From the NCBI GenBank assembly GCA_964649745.1, contig CAZYQI010000002.1, forward strand, positions 1-64,000: a stretch of DNA of 64,000 bases. The letters are read 5' to 3'. The notes under the pieces are model-generated. The model made no database searches. It saw only the letters and a program-made list of their open reading frames with translations, and was not told the origin of the DNA. This stretch comes from CAZEHS01 sp964649745. GTDB taxonomy: Bacteria; Bacillota; Clostridia; Peptostreptococcales; Acidaminobacteraceae. Of this stretch, positions 24,286-35,100 are shown one piece after another; the first letter of the stretch is position 1, and the number at the start of each line of letters is the position of its first letter. The position numbers and the translations under genes are program-made.

Positions 24286-24959
24286 AAAGGATACGTCTTG
24301 TAAGAACCGGGATTCAGATCATTGCAGCAGTCCTTGGGGTCACGGTGCTGGCCGGTGCCCCGGAGGCCATGAAGCTGGTGCTTCTGGCCATAACCCTTCT
24401 GGGGGGTGCCTTCTATTGCGGATGGCTGTGCCCCTTTGGGCTGGTGCAGGATCTTGCCTCGGGAGTGGGAAGAGGACTTGGCATACGGAAACGGAAAGTT
24501 ACGCCTGCCCTTCACAACACCCTGATCTATGGTCGCTACATCCTTGCCGTTGCCGCAGCGTTGTGGACGGCGGACATCGTGTTCAGTATACTGGCCGTGG
24601 AGCCCTATGGAACCATGCCGGGAATATTGGCAGGGAACATACCCTCCACAGTGGCCTTGGCAGTGCTTGCCTTTTTCACCATCGTTTCAGTCTTCAATGA
24701 CCGGGCCTTCTGTCGCTATCTGTGCCCGGAAGGTGCAAAATTCGGCGCCATAAGTCTGGCGAGGGTCGTCACGGTGCGCCGGAATCTCCACACCTGTGTG
24801 GCCTGCGGCAAATGTGACCGGGCCTGTCCTATGCAGATCAACGTATCCAAAATAGAGAATCTTCGTTCACCTCAGTGTATTAATTGTATGGAATGTGTAG
24901 CGGCGTGTCCGGTAAAAGGGGCTCTTAGCTACGGCGTTGTTAAAAAAGCACAGCCGTGA
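24282..24959 (+). CDS. NapH/NosR-like 4Fe-4S membrane protein
   Basis: A 225-aa protein with four hydrophobic segments. It has the two CP motifs typical of NapH/NosR-like proteins (YCGWLCPFG, about 45-53, and FCRYLCPEG, about 145-153). A C-terminal double ferredoxin is present (CVACGKCDRACP, about 173-184; CINCMECVAACP, about 203-214). It overlaps the FMN-binding gene by ATGA, so the pair is likely one electron-transfer unit at the membrane. The donor and acceptor are unknown. Confidence 0.92.
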   Translation: MKRIRLVRTGIQIIAAVLGVTVLAGAPEAMKLVLLAITLLGGAFYCGWLCPFGLVQDLASGVGRGLGIRKRKVTPALHNTLIYGRYILAVAAALWTADIVFSILAVEPYGTMPGILAGNIPSTVALAVLAFFTIVSVFNDRAFCRYLCPEGAKFGAISLARVVTVRRNLHTCVACGKCDRACPMQINVSKIENLRSPQCINCMECVAACPVKGALSYGVVKKAQP

Positions 24960-24987
24960 TCCTGACAAGGGGAGCGGCTGTGTTCTC
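24949..24987 (+). terminator. terminator overlapping the stop codon
   Basis: CACAGCCG (24949-24956) pairs with CGGCTGTG (24975-24982), followed by TTCT; the left arm includes the last codons of the NapH-like gene. Confidence 0.5.
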
Positions 24988-25046
24988 CGTTTTAGGGAGA
25001 ATCCGTGATATAATCAGTGAAGAACATTAAAGAAAGCAGGCTTACC

Positions 25047-26348
25047 ATGGAATGTACGTTTGAATCATTGGGACTGTCATCAGCCTTAGTTGAAGGGCTT
25101 AATAAAGAAAGTATTACCGTACCGACCCCCGTTCAGGCCGCCGCCATTCCTTTCGCATTGGAGAACAGGGATATCGTTGGCCGCTCTGTAACCGGCAGTG
25201 GAAAAACCCTGGCTTACCTGCTTCCGATTTTTCAGAAGGTGGATGCGGGGAAAAAGGAGATGCAGGTCATTATCCTGGCACCTACCCACGAGCTGGTGGT
25301 TCAGATCAACCGCCAGATCCAGAGTCTGGCTGCCAATTCCGGTATACCCATGAATTCCGCCACTATCATGGGAGAAGTGAATATCAAGCGTCAGGTGGAG
25401 AAGCTGAAGGAAAAGCCCCAGATTATCGTGGGCTCCTCGGGTCGCATTCTGGAGCTGATCAAGCTGAAGAAAATCAATGCCCACACCATTAAGACCATCG
25501 TTATCGATGAGGGCGACCGGCTTTTGGATATGAACAACATTGAGGGCGTTAAGGCAGTTATCAAGGCAACCCAAAAGGACCGGCAGCTGATGATCTTTTC
25601 CGCCACCATCAATGAACAGGCGTTGAAAACGGCCAGGGAATTCATGAAGGAGCCGGAGGTGGTGCAGATTGACGAAACCCCTGTCAGCGGCCAGATCACC
25701 CATTGGGTGATCAAGGCGGAGCAGCGGGAAAAAATAGAGGTGCTCCGAAAGCTTCTCACAGCCCTGGAACCCAAGAAAGCCCTGGTGTTCCTGAACCGGA
25801 ACGATCAGATACAGATGACGGTGGCCAAGCTGCAGCACCACCAGATCAAAGCGGCAGGAATATACGGAGACGCCGCCAAGGAAGATCGAAAGAAGGCCAT
25901 GGACGACTTCACCTACGGGCGGATACAGATTCTTGTGGCATCGGATATCGCTGCCAGAGGCCTTGATATCAAAGGACTCACCCATATCATCAATATGGAC
26001 CTGCCCCCGGATGAGGAAGGCTACCTTCATAGAGTTGGACGCACCGGACGGGCAGGCAACACCGGAACCGCCATTTCCCTGGTGACAGAAACGGAAATGG
26101 AGCTGATCAAGCGGCTGGAGAACCGGCTTGGGGTGAAGATCCAGCAGAAGGATGTCTACAAGGCCCGCATCATCAGCCCTCGAAGAGGGAAGCCCTCATC
26201 CTCTGCACCCTCGGTTAAAAAATCGGTTACGGCGAAAGTGCCAGAAATTGAAAAAGTGAAAACGGAGGAACCGGCAAAGAAGACCTTTAAAGCTAGAACC
26301 TCTGCGCCGGCCAAGCCAAAGCCTAAGAAGCTCGGTAGGCCCTGGTAG
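25047..26348 (+). CDS. DEAD-box-family RNA helicase with DEGD motif
   Basis: A 433-aa helicase core with a basic C-terminal tail. It has a Q motif (about 24-28, PTPVQ), motif I SVTGSGKT (about 48-55), motif II reading DEGD (VIDEGDRLLD) in place of DEAD, and SAT in IFSATI. In domain 2 it has ARGLDI and HRVGRTGRAG. These enzymes unwind short RNA duplexes with ATP. The DEGD variant keeps the first two acidic residues needed for Mg-ATP. The start at 25047 is the first ATG giving the family N-terminus FESLGLS. The tail (360-433) is Lys/Pro-rich. Confidence 0.9.
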   Translation: MECTFESLGLSSALVEGLNKESITVPTPVQAAAIPFALENRDIVGRSVTGSGKTLAYLLPIFQKVDAGKKEMQVIILAPTHELVVQINRQIQSLAANSGIPMNSATIMGEVNIKRQVEKLKEKPQIIVGSSGRILELIKLKKINAHTIKTIVIDEGDRLLDMNNIEGVKAVIKATQKDRQLMIFSATINEQALKTAREFMKEPEVVQIDETPVSGQITHWVIKAEQREKIEVLRKLLTALEPKKALVFLNRNDQIQMTVAKLQHHQIKAAGIYGDAAKEDRKKAMDDFTYGRIQILVASDIAARGLDIKGLTHIINMDLPPDEEGYLHRVGRTGRAGNTGTAISLVTETEMELIKRLENRLGVKIQQKDVYKARIISPRRGKPSSSAPSVKKSVTAKVPEIEKVKTEEPAKKTFKARTSAPAKPKPKKLGRPW

Positions 26349-26378
26349 GAGAAGATACAGAGGGAGTTATTACTGTCA

Positions 26379-26476
26379 TACTCCCACCGTCACCTTCGGT
26401 GCCACCTCCCTCGTGAGGGAGGTCAACATCTCCATCTCCCTCATGAGGGGGATGTCACGGAGTGACAGGGGGAGTA
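26379..26476. repeat. imperfect ~98-bp inverted repeat, MITE-like
   Basis: The left part TACTCCCACCGTCAC with an inner CTCCCTCGTGAGGGAG stem mirrors the right part CTCCCTCATGAGGGGGAT and GTGACAGGGGGAGTA. The unit is a long palindrome with short inner palindromes. Units of this look are scattered through many Firmicute genomes. It lies in the 210-base gap before topB and has no T tract, so it is not simply a terminator. Confidence 0.6.
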
Positions 26477-26559
26477 AGCGTGATTAACAACGTCTCTCAA
26501 TACTGTTTTCTTATTTTGTTGGTTAAGAAATAGATTGCGCAATTACGGAGGTCGTTTTC

Positions 26560-28677
26560 TTGCAACTCATCATCGCCGAAAAACCCAGCGTGGGTAAGGA
26601 TATCGCAAAAATAGTCGGGGCATCCTCCTCAAAGGATGGCTTTCTGCAGGGCAGTGACTGCCTGGTAAGCTGGTGTGTAGGGCACCTGGTGGAGCTGGTT
26701 CCCCCGGAGGACTATACCCCTGAGTGGAAGGGGTGGAAGCTGGAGACGCTTCCTATGCTTCCCGCCGACTTCAAGCACCGGGTGAATCCCTCCCGGGGAA
26801 AGCAGTTTGAAGTCGTCAACCGCCTGATGAACGACCCGCGGATCACGGAAATTGTGTGCGCCACCGATGCCGGGCGGGAAGGACAGCTGATCTTCATGTA
26901 TGTGTACCTGCTGTCCGGGTGCCGTAAGCCGGTGAAGCGGCTGTGGATCAACTCCATGACCGATGAGGCCATCCGCCAGGGCTTTGCTGCTCTTAAGGAC
27001 AATCAGGAATACGAGAATCTTTATCAATCCGCCCGTAGCCGGGCCGAGGCCGACTGGCTGGTGGGTATGAATGCCACCCGCCTTTTTTCCGTTAAATACA
27101 ATACCAAGCTTACCGTAGGGCGGGTGCAAACCCCCACCCTTGCCATGATTGTAAACCGGCAGCTCACGATTCAGAACTTCGTATCGGAGCCGTTTTTTGA
27201 AATCGAGGCAGACTGCGAGGCCTTCAAGGCCACCTGGTTCAACGACGACGGCACCCGAGCCTCCAGTGAGGCGGCTGCACAGGCCATTGTAGACAAATGC
27301 TCCGGCCGGGAAGGGGAAGTGGTGAAGCTCAACCGCAAGAAGGCCTCCAACGAACGGCCCATGCTCTACGATTTGACAGAGCTTCAGCGGGAAGCCAACC
27401 GCCGGTTCGGCTACACGGCCAACCAAACCCTGGATGCCGCCCAGGCCCTTTACGAAAAACACAAGCTGGCCACCTACCCCCGTACCGACAGCCGCTTCCT
27501 GTCCTCCGACATGAAGGGGGAACTGCCGGGGCTGGTAAAAGCCATCTGCGGAGGCTATAAGGACGCGGCGGAGCACGGGGAAAGGCTCCTTAAGCAGGGA
27601 CTCAACAGCGACAAGCGGGTGATCAACGACAAGAAGGTCACCGACCACCACGCCATTGTGGTCACCCCCAATATTGCCCGTTATAATCCGGCACGGCTGG
27701 ATGAAAAAGAGAAGAACCTGCTTCGACTTATCGTCACACGATTTCTCTGTGTACTGGATGCCAAACAGGAGTACGACCAGACCGATATCGAGCTGGTGAT
27801 TGAAGCAGAACGGTTCAAGGCCTCCGGAAAAAAGATTACAAAGCCGGGATGGAAGGCCATCGAGGATGCCTTGATCGGAAAGAATAAAGCTGCCGATGCA
27901 GAGGAAGAACCTGAACAGTTCATCACCCTGAATAAAGGGGACAAGCTTACCCCCAAAGCCATCAACCTGCTGAGCCGTACCACCAGCCCGCCAAAATACT
28001 ACACCGAGGACACCCTGCTCAGCGCCATGGAAACCGCCGGCAAGGCCATTGAAGACGAGGCCCTGCGGGAAGAGATGAAGGGGATGGGCCTGGGGACACC
28101 GGCCACCCGGGCCAGCATCATCGAGAAGCTGATCACCGTGGGCTATGTGGAGCGGAAGAAAAAGAACCTCACAGCCACACCTCAAGGGGTGAGGCTGATC
28201 GACTTGGTGCCGGATAAGCTCAGGCTTCCGGACCTTACCGGGGAGTGGGAGAGCCGGCTTTCGCAGATCGCGGCGGGACAGTCTTCCTCCGGGATATTCA
28301 TGGAAGGCATCCGAGCCTATGTGACCGAAATCGTATCCGAGGCGGCTGCAGGCGGTATTGACCGGCAGGCCTTCAAGCGGGAAGCCCTTGGAAAATGCCC
28401 CCGCTGCGGGAAAACCGTTTACGAGAATTCAAAGTCCTACTATTGTTCAGGTTACCGCAGTGAGCCTAAATGCGGCTTTTCCATGTGGAAAAGCGAGAAG
28501 TTCTTCAGCGACAAGGGCAAGGAGCTTACACCGGAAATTGTACGGGAGCTCCTGGCCCAGGGAAAGGTGAAGATGACCGGACTTAAAAAGAAGGCCGGGG
28601 ACGGTGTGTACGATGCCACGGTGCTGCTTCAGGATACCGGAACCTATGTAAATTACCGACTATCCTTTGAGAAGTGA
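26560..28677 (+). CDS. topB: DNA topoisomerase III
   Basis: A 705-aa type IA topoisomerase that relaxes and decatenates DNA. The Toprim domain starts at MQLIIAEKPSVG and has CATDAGREGQ with the acidic metal residues (about 100-110). The catalytic Tyr is in TYPRTDSRFL (about 308-317). GMGLGTPATRA (about 508-518) is the conserved domain-IV pattern. A C-terminal zinc ribbon lies at about 612-645 (CPRCGK, then C and C). The start is a TTG at 26560 with ACGGAGG eight bases upstream; there is no ATG near it that keeps the N-terminal strand. Confidence 0.95.
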   Translation: MQLIIAEKPSVGKDIAKIVGASSSKDGFLQGSDCLVSWCVGHLVELVPPEDYTPEWKGWKLETLPMLPADFKHRVNPSRGKQFEVVNRLMNDPRITEIVCATDAGREGQLIFMYVYLLSGCRKPVKRLWINSMTDEAIRQGFAALKDNQEYENLYQSARSRAEADWLVGMNATRLFSVKYNTKLTVGRVQTPTLAMIVNRQLTIQNFVSEPFFEIEADCEAFKATWFNDDGTRASSEAAAQAIVDKCSGREGEVVKLNRKKASNERPMLYDLTELQREANRRFGYTANQTLDAAQALYEKHKLATYPRTDSRFLSSDMKGELPGLVKAICGGYKDAAEHGERLLKQGLNSDKRVINDKKVTDHHAIVVTPNIARYNPARLDEKEKNLLRLIVTRFLCVLDAKQEYDQTDIELVIEAERFKASGKKITKPGWKAIEDALIGKNKAADAEEEPEQFITLNKGDKLTPKAINLLSRTTSPPKYYTEDTLLSAMETAGKAIEDEALREEMKGMGLGTPATRASIIEKLITVGYVERKKKNLTATPQGVRLIDLVPDKLRLPDLTGEWESRLSQIAAGQSSSGIFMEGIRAYVTEIVSEAAAGGIDRQAFKREALGKCPRCGKTVYENSKSYYCSGYRSEPKCGFSMWKSEKFFSDKGKELTPEIVRELLAQGKVKMTGLKKKAGDGVYDATVLLQDTGTYVNYRLSFEK

Positions 28678-28717
28678 GTTACGGGGCGGTTTTAAAAGGA
28701 AATATATGTAAAATGAG

Positions 28718-28746
28718 TTGACTTTATGTAAACCAGATGCTATAAT
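28718..28746 (+). promoter_or_regulatory. strong sigma-A-type promoter
   Basis: TTGACT (28718-28723), 17-base spacer, TATAAT (28741-28746). It is the best promoter match in the gap between topB and the glucan synthase and points toward a short terminated transcript. Confidence 0.75.
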
Positions 28747-28751
28747 GTACC

Positions 28752-28833
28752 TGCAGACACTCACCGGCGAGGTGTGTTTGAGCAATCAATTGAATCCAAT
28801 TACTGAGGCCACTTTTCATAAAGTGGCTTTTCT
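28752..28833 (+). ncRNA. putative ~80-nt small RNA or leader
   Basis: Between the promoter at 28718-28746 and a terminator hairpin (GCCACTTT / AAAGTGGC, 28808-28828, then TTTTCT) there is no open frame with a ribosome site. A second hairpin with CACC / GGTG and ACA / TGT arms lies near the 5' end. This arrangement is that of an independent small RNA or an attenuated leader for the small lysine-rich gene at 28907. No known RNA family is recognised. Confidence 0.45.
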
Positions 28834-28906
28834 AATAGCTTTAAAGTAAATATATTACACTAATGCACATGTGTGCCATCAGGGCGTCCGACAAGGGGGT
28901 AGCGAA

Positions 28907-29020
28907 ATGGGAGACAAGAATCCGAATAAATTGAAAAAGAAGAAAAAGGCTGTGGAAAAGGTCATTGCGGCACCGGCAATCGCTGCGATTTCAGAAGCCT
29001 TAAAAAAACAAAGAGGGTAG
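28907..29020 (+). CDS. 37-aa lysine-rich protein
   Basis: Short gene missed by length cut-offs. The ATG at 28907 follows GGGGGT at the right distance, and the 37-aa product starts MGDKNPNKLKKKKK and ends SEALKKQRG. The N-terminal basic block followed by an Ala-rich helix resembles tiny conserved clostridial proteins of unknown function. A terminator (29065-29100) follows. It lies downstream of the strong promoter and small-RNA terminator, so its expression may depend on readthrough. Confidence 0.65.
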   Translation: MGDKNPNKLKKKKKAVEKVIAAPAIAAISEALKKQRG

Positions 29021-29064
29021 TGGACGAGGGAAAGCAAAACTAAAAAGCGTGGAATCAAACCCAG

Positions 29065-29100
29065 AACCGGTAAGTTGGCAATGAGCGCTTCCCGGTTTTC
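29065..29100 (+). terminator. terminator of the lysine-rich protein gene
   Basis: AACCGG-TAAG / CTT-CCCGGTT arms (29065-29074 and 29088-29097, one mismatch) followed by TTC TC. Moderate strength. Confidence 0.55.
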
Positions 29101-29166
29101 TCATTTCATGGATTTCATAAGGCACAGGCAATGGGTATATAGGAATAAATGGCAGGAGGAATAACG

Positions 29167-32100
29167 TTGTACACTTATCTTTCTTATTTTGAATCATTCA
29201 TCAAGGGTTACATGACTGAAATCATGACAGCCGGTTTTGCTGTGTTCTTAATTTTCTTCTTATGGGTCTTGCTGAACCGGGTACACAGGAATCGGATCAG
29301 CAGTATTCGTAACGCTTCTCTTACGGTGGAAGAGCTGGAGGACCACGCCAGAAGAATGGCCATGGAGCACTCGGTATCCTCGAAACGGACCCGGTTGAAA
29401 TGGCCCATGGGGAGGTTGAATGAAAATTACACGTTTATCCGATCCGTTTATAAGGATCTGAACGACGATGCGGTGAATAAGCGAACGGTTCCGCCGGCGG
29501 CGGAATGGCTGCTGGATAATTTCTATGTGGTTGAGGAGCAGGTAAAGAACATACGGGTCGATCTGGTAAAAAAGGATTACAACAGGCTGCCTGTTTTAAG
29601 GAACGGCCCCTATAAGGGCTACACCCGTGTTTTTGCCATTGCAACAGAGCTGGTTGCCCATATGGATGGGCATATTGAAGAGGGTACGCTGTTAAAGTAC
29701 CTGGAGGCCTACCAAACCCACAGTATCCTATTCGACAGAGAAATATGGCTCATTCCCACAATGATACGGATTGCATTGATAGAGAATATACGGTCCATAT
29801 GTGAAAAGATTGACGAGACCCAAAAGCAGTGGAATATAGCCGATGAAATTGTGGAGACCTGGTGGTCTGATGAATTTGTCGATGGGGAAAACATCATTCG
29901 TTTGTTCAAAAGCAATATTGAAGGGGTCAGTGAAGCGAACCCTTCCTTTGTCGAGCATCTTTTCTACCGGTTGAGACGTTCCGGTCGCAGTTACTCCAAT
30001 GTTCTAAGATATATCGATGAGAATCTGGACAAATTCGGAACAACGACAGAAATCCTTGCTCAAAAGGAACATAACGCCCAGGCTGTCAGTACGGTTTCCA
30101 TGGGCAATGCCATCGTCAGCCTTAAATATGTTTCCAGTCTCAATTGGGTGAACCTGTTTGAGTCAGCAAGCTATGTGGAGCGCATATTGAAGCAGGATCC
30201 CCACGGTACCTACACGTCCATGGATATCTATTCACGGAACTATTATCGCGGACAGATTGAGAAGTTGGCGAAGAATTATGGCGTATCGGAGCTGCACATC
30301 GCAAGGGAAGCCATTGCTCTGGCTCAGAAGGCATATTCGGAAACAAGCGGCGAGTTCGCCGATGAAAGTCTGATCTGCAGGCGATGTCATGTGGGTTATT
30401 ATCTGGTGGACAAAGGGATTAAAGATCTGGAGAACAGTCAAAAGGGAAACAAGAAGGCTCCTGCAAAACTGACCAATTGGCTTAAAGATCGACAGGGGAT
30501 GCTCTATATTCTTTCCATTGGTGCCCTTACCTTGCTCATTTCAGCGGTCCCTATGGGCTATGTCAGAGGGTTTTCAGGCTGGAAGGGGTTCGCCGCCGCG
30601 ATGTTGGTTGGTGCGGCAGTTATCATCCCATCATCTGAAATGGCCATTGCAATCTTGAACTGGGTGGTTTGCAGGATTAAACGACCCGCTGTTTTTCCGC
30701 GCCTTGAATTGAAGGACGGCATTCCCAGCGAACTGAGCACCATGGTGGTTATCCCGGCTCTCCTGACGGATGAAAAGCGTGTTCAGGAGCTGCTGGAGAA
30801 CATGGAAAATCATTATCTGGCCAACCGTGAGGACAACCTGTCCTTTGCTCTGATCGGCGCATTCAAGGATTCTGAGGAGCCGAACACCGACAATGGTCAT
30901 CATGTTCTGGTGGAGGCATTTGAAGGGGTGAAGGCCCTTAATGTGAAATATGCGCCGGAGGGTACAGATCGTTTCTATTTTTATCACCGGCTGAGCCAAT
31001 ACAATGAAGTGGATAACAATTGGACCGGTTGGGAACGAAAAAGGGGCGCCCTGATGGAATTCAACGAGATGCTCCTGGGCTCACTGGATACCAGCATTAC
31101 CTTCTATTCCAATGCTGTACTGCCGGCCCCCACTATCAAATACATCATCACCCTGGACGCGGATACGGTGCTGCCTCTGGGAATGGCCAAGCGTATGGTG
31201 GGAACCATGGCCCATCCCCTGAACACCCCCATCATTGATCCGGTCAGAGGCATTGTCGTGGATGGCCACGGACTGATGCAGCCCCGGATATCCTTCGATA
31301 TCGACAGCTCCAACCGCTCAGTCTTCTCACGGATATTCACTGGCCAGGAAGGCATAGATCCCTATGCCAGCGCAATTTCGGACGTTTATCAGGATCTTTT
31401 CGGAGAAGGGATCTTTACCGGGAAAGGCATCTACGATCTGCGGATTTTCCAGCAGGTGCTGAAGAACGCGGTTCCGGAAAACGCCATCCTCAGCCACGAC
31501 CTGCTGGAGGGCTCCTATGTAAGAGCGGCTCTGGTTACCGATTTAGAGCTGGTGGATTCCTACCCGTCAAAATACAACTCCTATATTGCCAGGCTCCATC
31601 GCTGGATTCGGGGCGATTGGCAGCTCATTCCCTGGCTTGGCAGAAAGATAACCGATAAGAACGGAAACCGGATAAAGAATCCACTGACCTTCATCTCGAT
31701 GTGGAAAATAATGGACAATCTCAGGCGCAGCCTGGTGGCACCTGCCATCATAGTGGTGATTTTCATGGGCTTCAGTCTGCTTCCCGGCAGCAGCTATTTC
31801 TGGACGGGCTTCGGTGTTGCGGCACTGCTGCTACCCTTGGCCATCAACATTATTGGCAGGGTGTCCAGCGGCGGATTGAAGCCGGAACGGGTCAAACGAC
31901 ATATACCGGGTTTTTTCGGCCTGAAGGCATCCTTGTTCCAATTCCTGCTGACGCTGGTATTCTTGCCGTATCATGCCCTCATTGTCTTGGAGGCTGTTTC
32001 AGTTACGCTGATCCGGGTGCTGATAACCAAGAAAAACATGCTGGAATGGGTGACCTCCGCCGATGCGGAAAAAGGGCAGAGCAATTCCCTTAAAAGCTAT

Positions 32101-35100
32101 ATCACTTCCATGGGAGTCAGTTCCCTGGAGGGGATTGCCGTGGCTGCACTGGCGCTTTTGTTTAAGCCGGAGGATGTTGTTTTAAGCCTGATATTCCTGG
32201 TGATGTGGGGCCTTGCACCATACATCGCCTGGATGATCAGCCGGGATTATGAAAGCGGGACAGTGACTCTGAAATCCGCAGATTTGATGGATTTACGCAG
32301 AATCGCACGGAAAACATGGCGCTATTTCGAGGAATTTTCAAATCAAAAGAATAATTATCTGGTTCCAGACAACTACCAAGAGGATCCGCCCAGGGGAATT
32401 GCCTTCCGCACATCCCCCACCAATATCGGGTTGGGGCTTTTGGCGTCGCTCTCCGGGCGGGATATGGGCTATGCCGGGATACTGGCAACAGTGGAATCCA
32501 TTAGAAGGGCCATTGACAGTATTGAAAAACTGGATAAATGGAACGGGCATCTGTACAACTGGTATGACACCCGGACCCTGAAACCCCTCACCCCTCGCTA
32601 TGTATCTACGGTGGACAGCGGGAACTTTGTCAGCTATCTGATTACCTTGGATCAGGGGCTTAAGGAGTATGCAGTGCGGCCCCTGATCGACCTGTCCTGT
32701 ATACAGGGAATTGAAGATACCCTGCAAAACGGACTGGAGGCAGGGGAAACCCTGCCGGCGGATCTGTCGTGCTTCGACTTTCTGAAGGGGGGCGGCCCGA
32801 TCAGTCTGCTGCAGTGGTATCAAGGCTTGACCCAACTGATTGAATGGAATGTCTTTATCACAATCAAGCGGCAGAATTGGAAAACGAAGGTGGAGCAGCT
32901 GGGAATACAGCACAAACAAGAGCTGCTTAAATTCGCCCCCTGGATTCCCATGATTCCTGAAGTGCCCGCCGAGCTGCTGGGCGGGACCTTGCAGGAAAGC
33001 ACACAGAGCCTTTTGGTGTATTTGGACACCAATCACAGGCTGAACGACTACGGAAATGCAGCGAGAGACATTGTGGATCGTGTGGACACGCTGATCGAAG
33101 AAATAATGCTGATCGAGGGATCGTCACACGCACAGGGATTAATCTGGCTCAAGGGATTACGGGAGGCAGCGGTAAAGGCCGGGGCTTTCTCGGATGGGTT
33201 CATGAAACAATTTGAGGATGTACAGCACCGTATCGGTTCCCTATCCGAGAACACACGGTTCGGAGTTCTTTATGATGACAGGAGACAGCTGTTTTCCATC
33301 GGTTTCAATATTGAAGACAACCGGCTCACCAACTCCTACTACGACCTTTTGGCATCAGAAGCAAGGCAAACCAGTTATCTTGCCATTGCCCGAGGAGAGG
33401 TGCCCCCTAAGCACTGGTTCATGCTGGGGCGATCCCTTACGGTGGTGGATCGTTTCAAAGGCCTGGTTTCATGGAGCGGCACAATGTTCGAATACCTGAT
33501 GCCGCTGCTGATTATGCGCAGCTATCACAACACCCTGCTGGATGAAACCTATTCCTTTGTCATTAAAAGTCAGATGAAATACGGCAAACAGCGGGGCATG
33601 CCCTGGGGAACGTCGGAATCCTCCTACAATGCCCTGGATATCAATCTGGATTATCAGTACAAGGCCATCGGTGTACCCTGGCTGGGCTTGAAAAGGGGCT
33701 TGATCGAGGATGCGGTGGCAGCGCCTTATGCAACCTTCCTGGCCTTGATGGTCAGTCCTTTGGATGCCTTTGAAAATATCAAGTATTTGAAAGCGGAAGG
33801 AATGGAAGGCCCCTATGGCTTCTATGAAGCGGCGGACTATACTCAGGAAAGGCTTAGCTTTGAGCCCAAGCGCGTCATCGTAAAAAGCTATATGGCCCAT
33901 CATCAGGGGATGAGCCTGATGGCTCTCAACAATTACCTGAATCAGAACATCATGCAGCGCCGCTTCTTCGCCGATCCGACGGTTAAGGCCGCCCGGCTTC
34001 TGCTTCAGGAAAGAGTACCCCTGAATGTGGTATTCACCAAAGAAAACAAAGAAAAAATCATGCCCTTCAAGGGAACGGTGTACAAGGATAAAGGCTCCTA
34101 CCGGAGATTCACGGAGATGGATTCCGCCATACCCAAGGCTCAGATCCTTTCCAACGGCATCTATTCGGTCATGGTGACCGATAGGGGCACCGGCTACAGC
34201 CGAACGAAAACCATGGCGGTATCCCGCTGGCGGGAGGACTCCATCGCGGACAGCTACGGCATGTTCTTTTATATCAAAAATACGGACAAGAACCTGAGCT
34301 GGTCCTCGGCCTATGCGCCCCTGAATGTCATGCCGGAAAGCTATGAGGCGGTGTTCACGGCGGACAAGGCCGTGTACCGACGTGTGGACGGCGACATTGA
34401 AACAACAACGGAAATTGCGGTTGCCTCCGGAGATAACGCTGAGATTCGCAGAGTTCAACTGAAGAACAGCGGAGATGAAGCCTGCACCATGGAGATCACC
34501 AGTTATTTCGAGCTGGTAATGGCGGAGCATCGGAGCGACCTGGCCCATCCGGCCTTCAGCAACCTTTTTGTGAGCACGGAATTCGATCCGAAGCACGGGG
34601 CTCTTTTGGCTCACCGGAGACCCCGCAGCGAGGGAGAGAAGGGCATGTGGATTGCTCAGATCCCTGTCAGCAATGGGGAAGCCGTTGGAGAATTGCAGTA
34701 TGAAACGGATCGGATGCAGTTCATAGGACGTGGGCATACCGTCAGCAATCCGGCATGCATCGAGCGGGAAAAACCTCTGACCAATACGGTGGGATCGGTT
34801 TTGGACCCCATTTTCAGTCTTCGTCTCCGGGTGAAGATAGAGCCGGGCAAATCCGCCCGCATCTCCTTTGTAACCGTTATGGCGGACGGACGGGACGCCC
34901 TGATCGACCTCATTGAAAAATACAGAAATCCGGAAATCTGTGATGCGGCATTCTGGCTGGCCCTCACCCGCAGCCAGGTTGAAACCAAGTACCTGAACAT
35001 CAAGGCACAGGATATGGAGCTTTATCAGGATATGATTTCGAGCATCCTGTTCAACAGCCCGCTCCGGCGCAGTGCCGAGAGCATGATCCGCCAAAATCAC

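Noticed and set aside
26629..28185. 518-codon open frame on the minus strand
   Set aside because: Antisense to topB, with no ribosome site and low-complexity leucine/glycine composition; a shadow.
33469..35100. 543-codon open frame on the minus strand
   Set aside because: It lies antisense to the glucan synthase gene, whose plus-strand product is a strong family match. The minus frame has no recognisable domain and is a codon-bias shadow.
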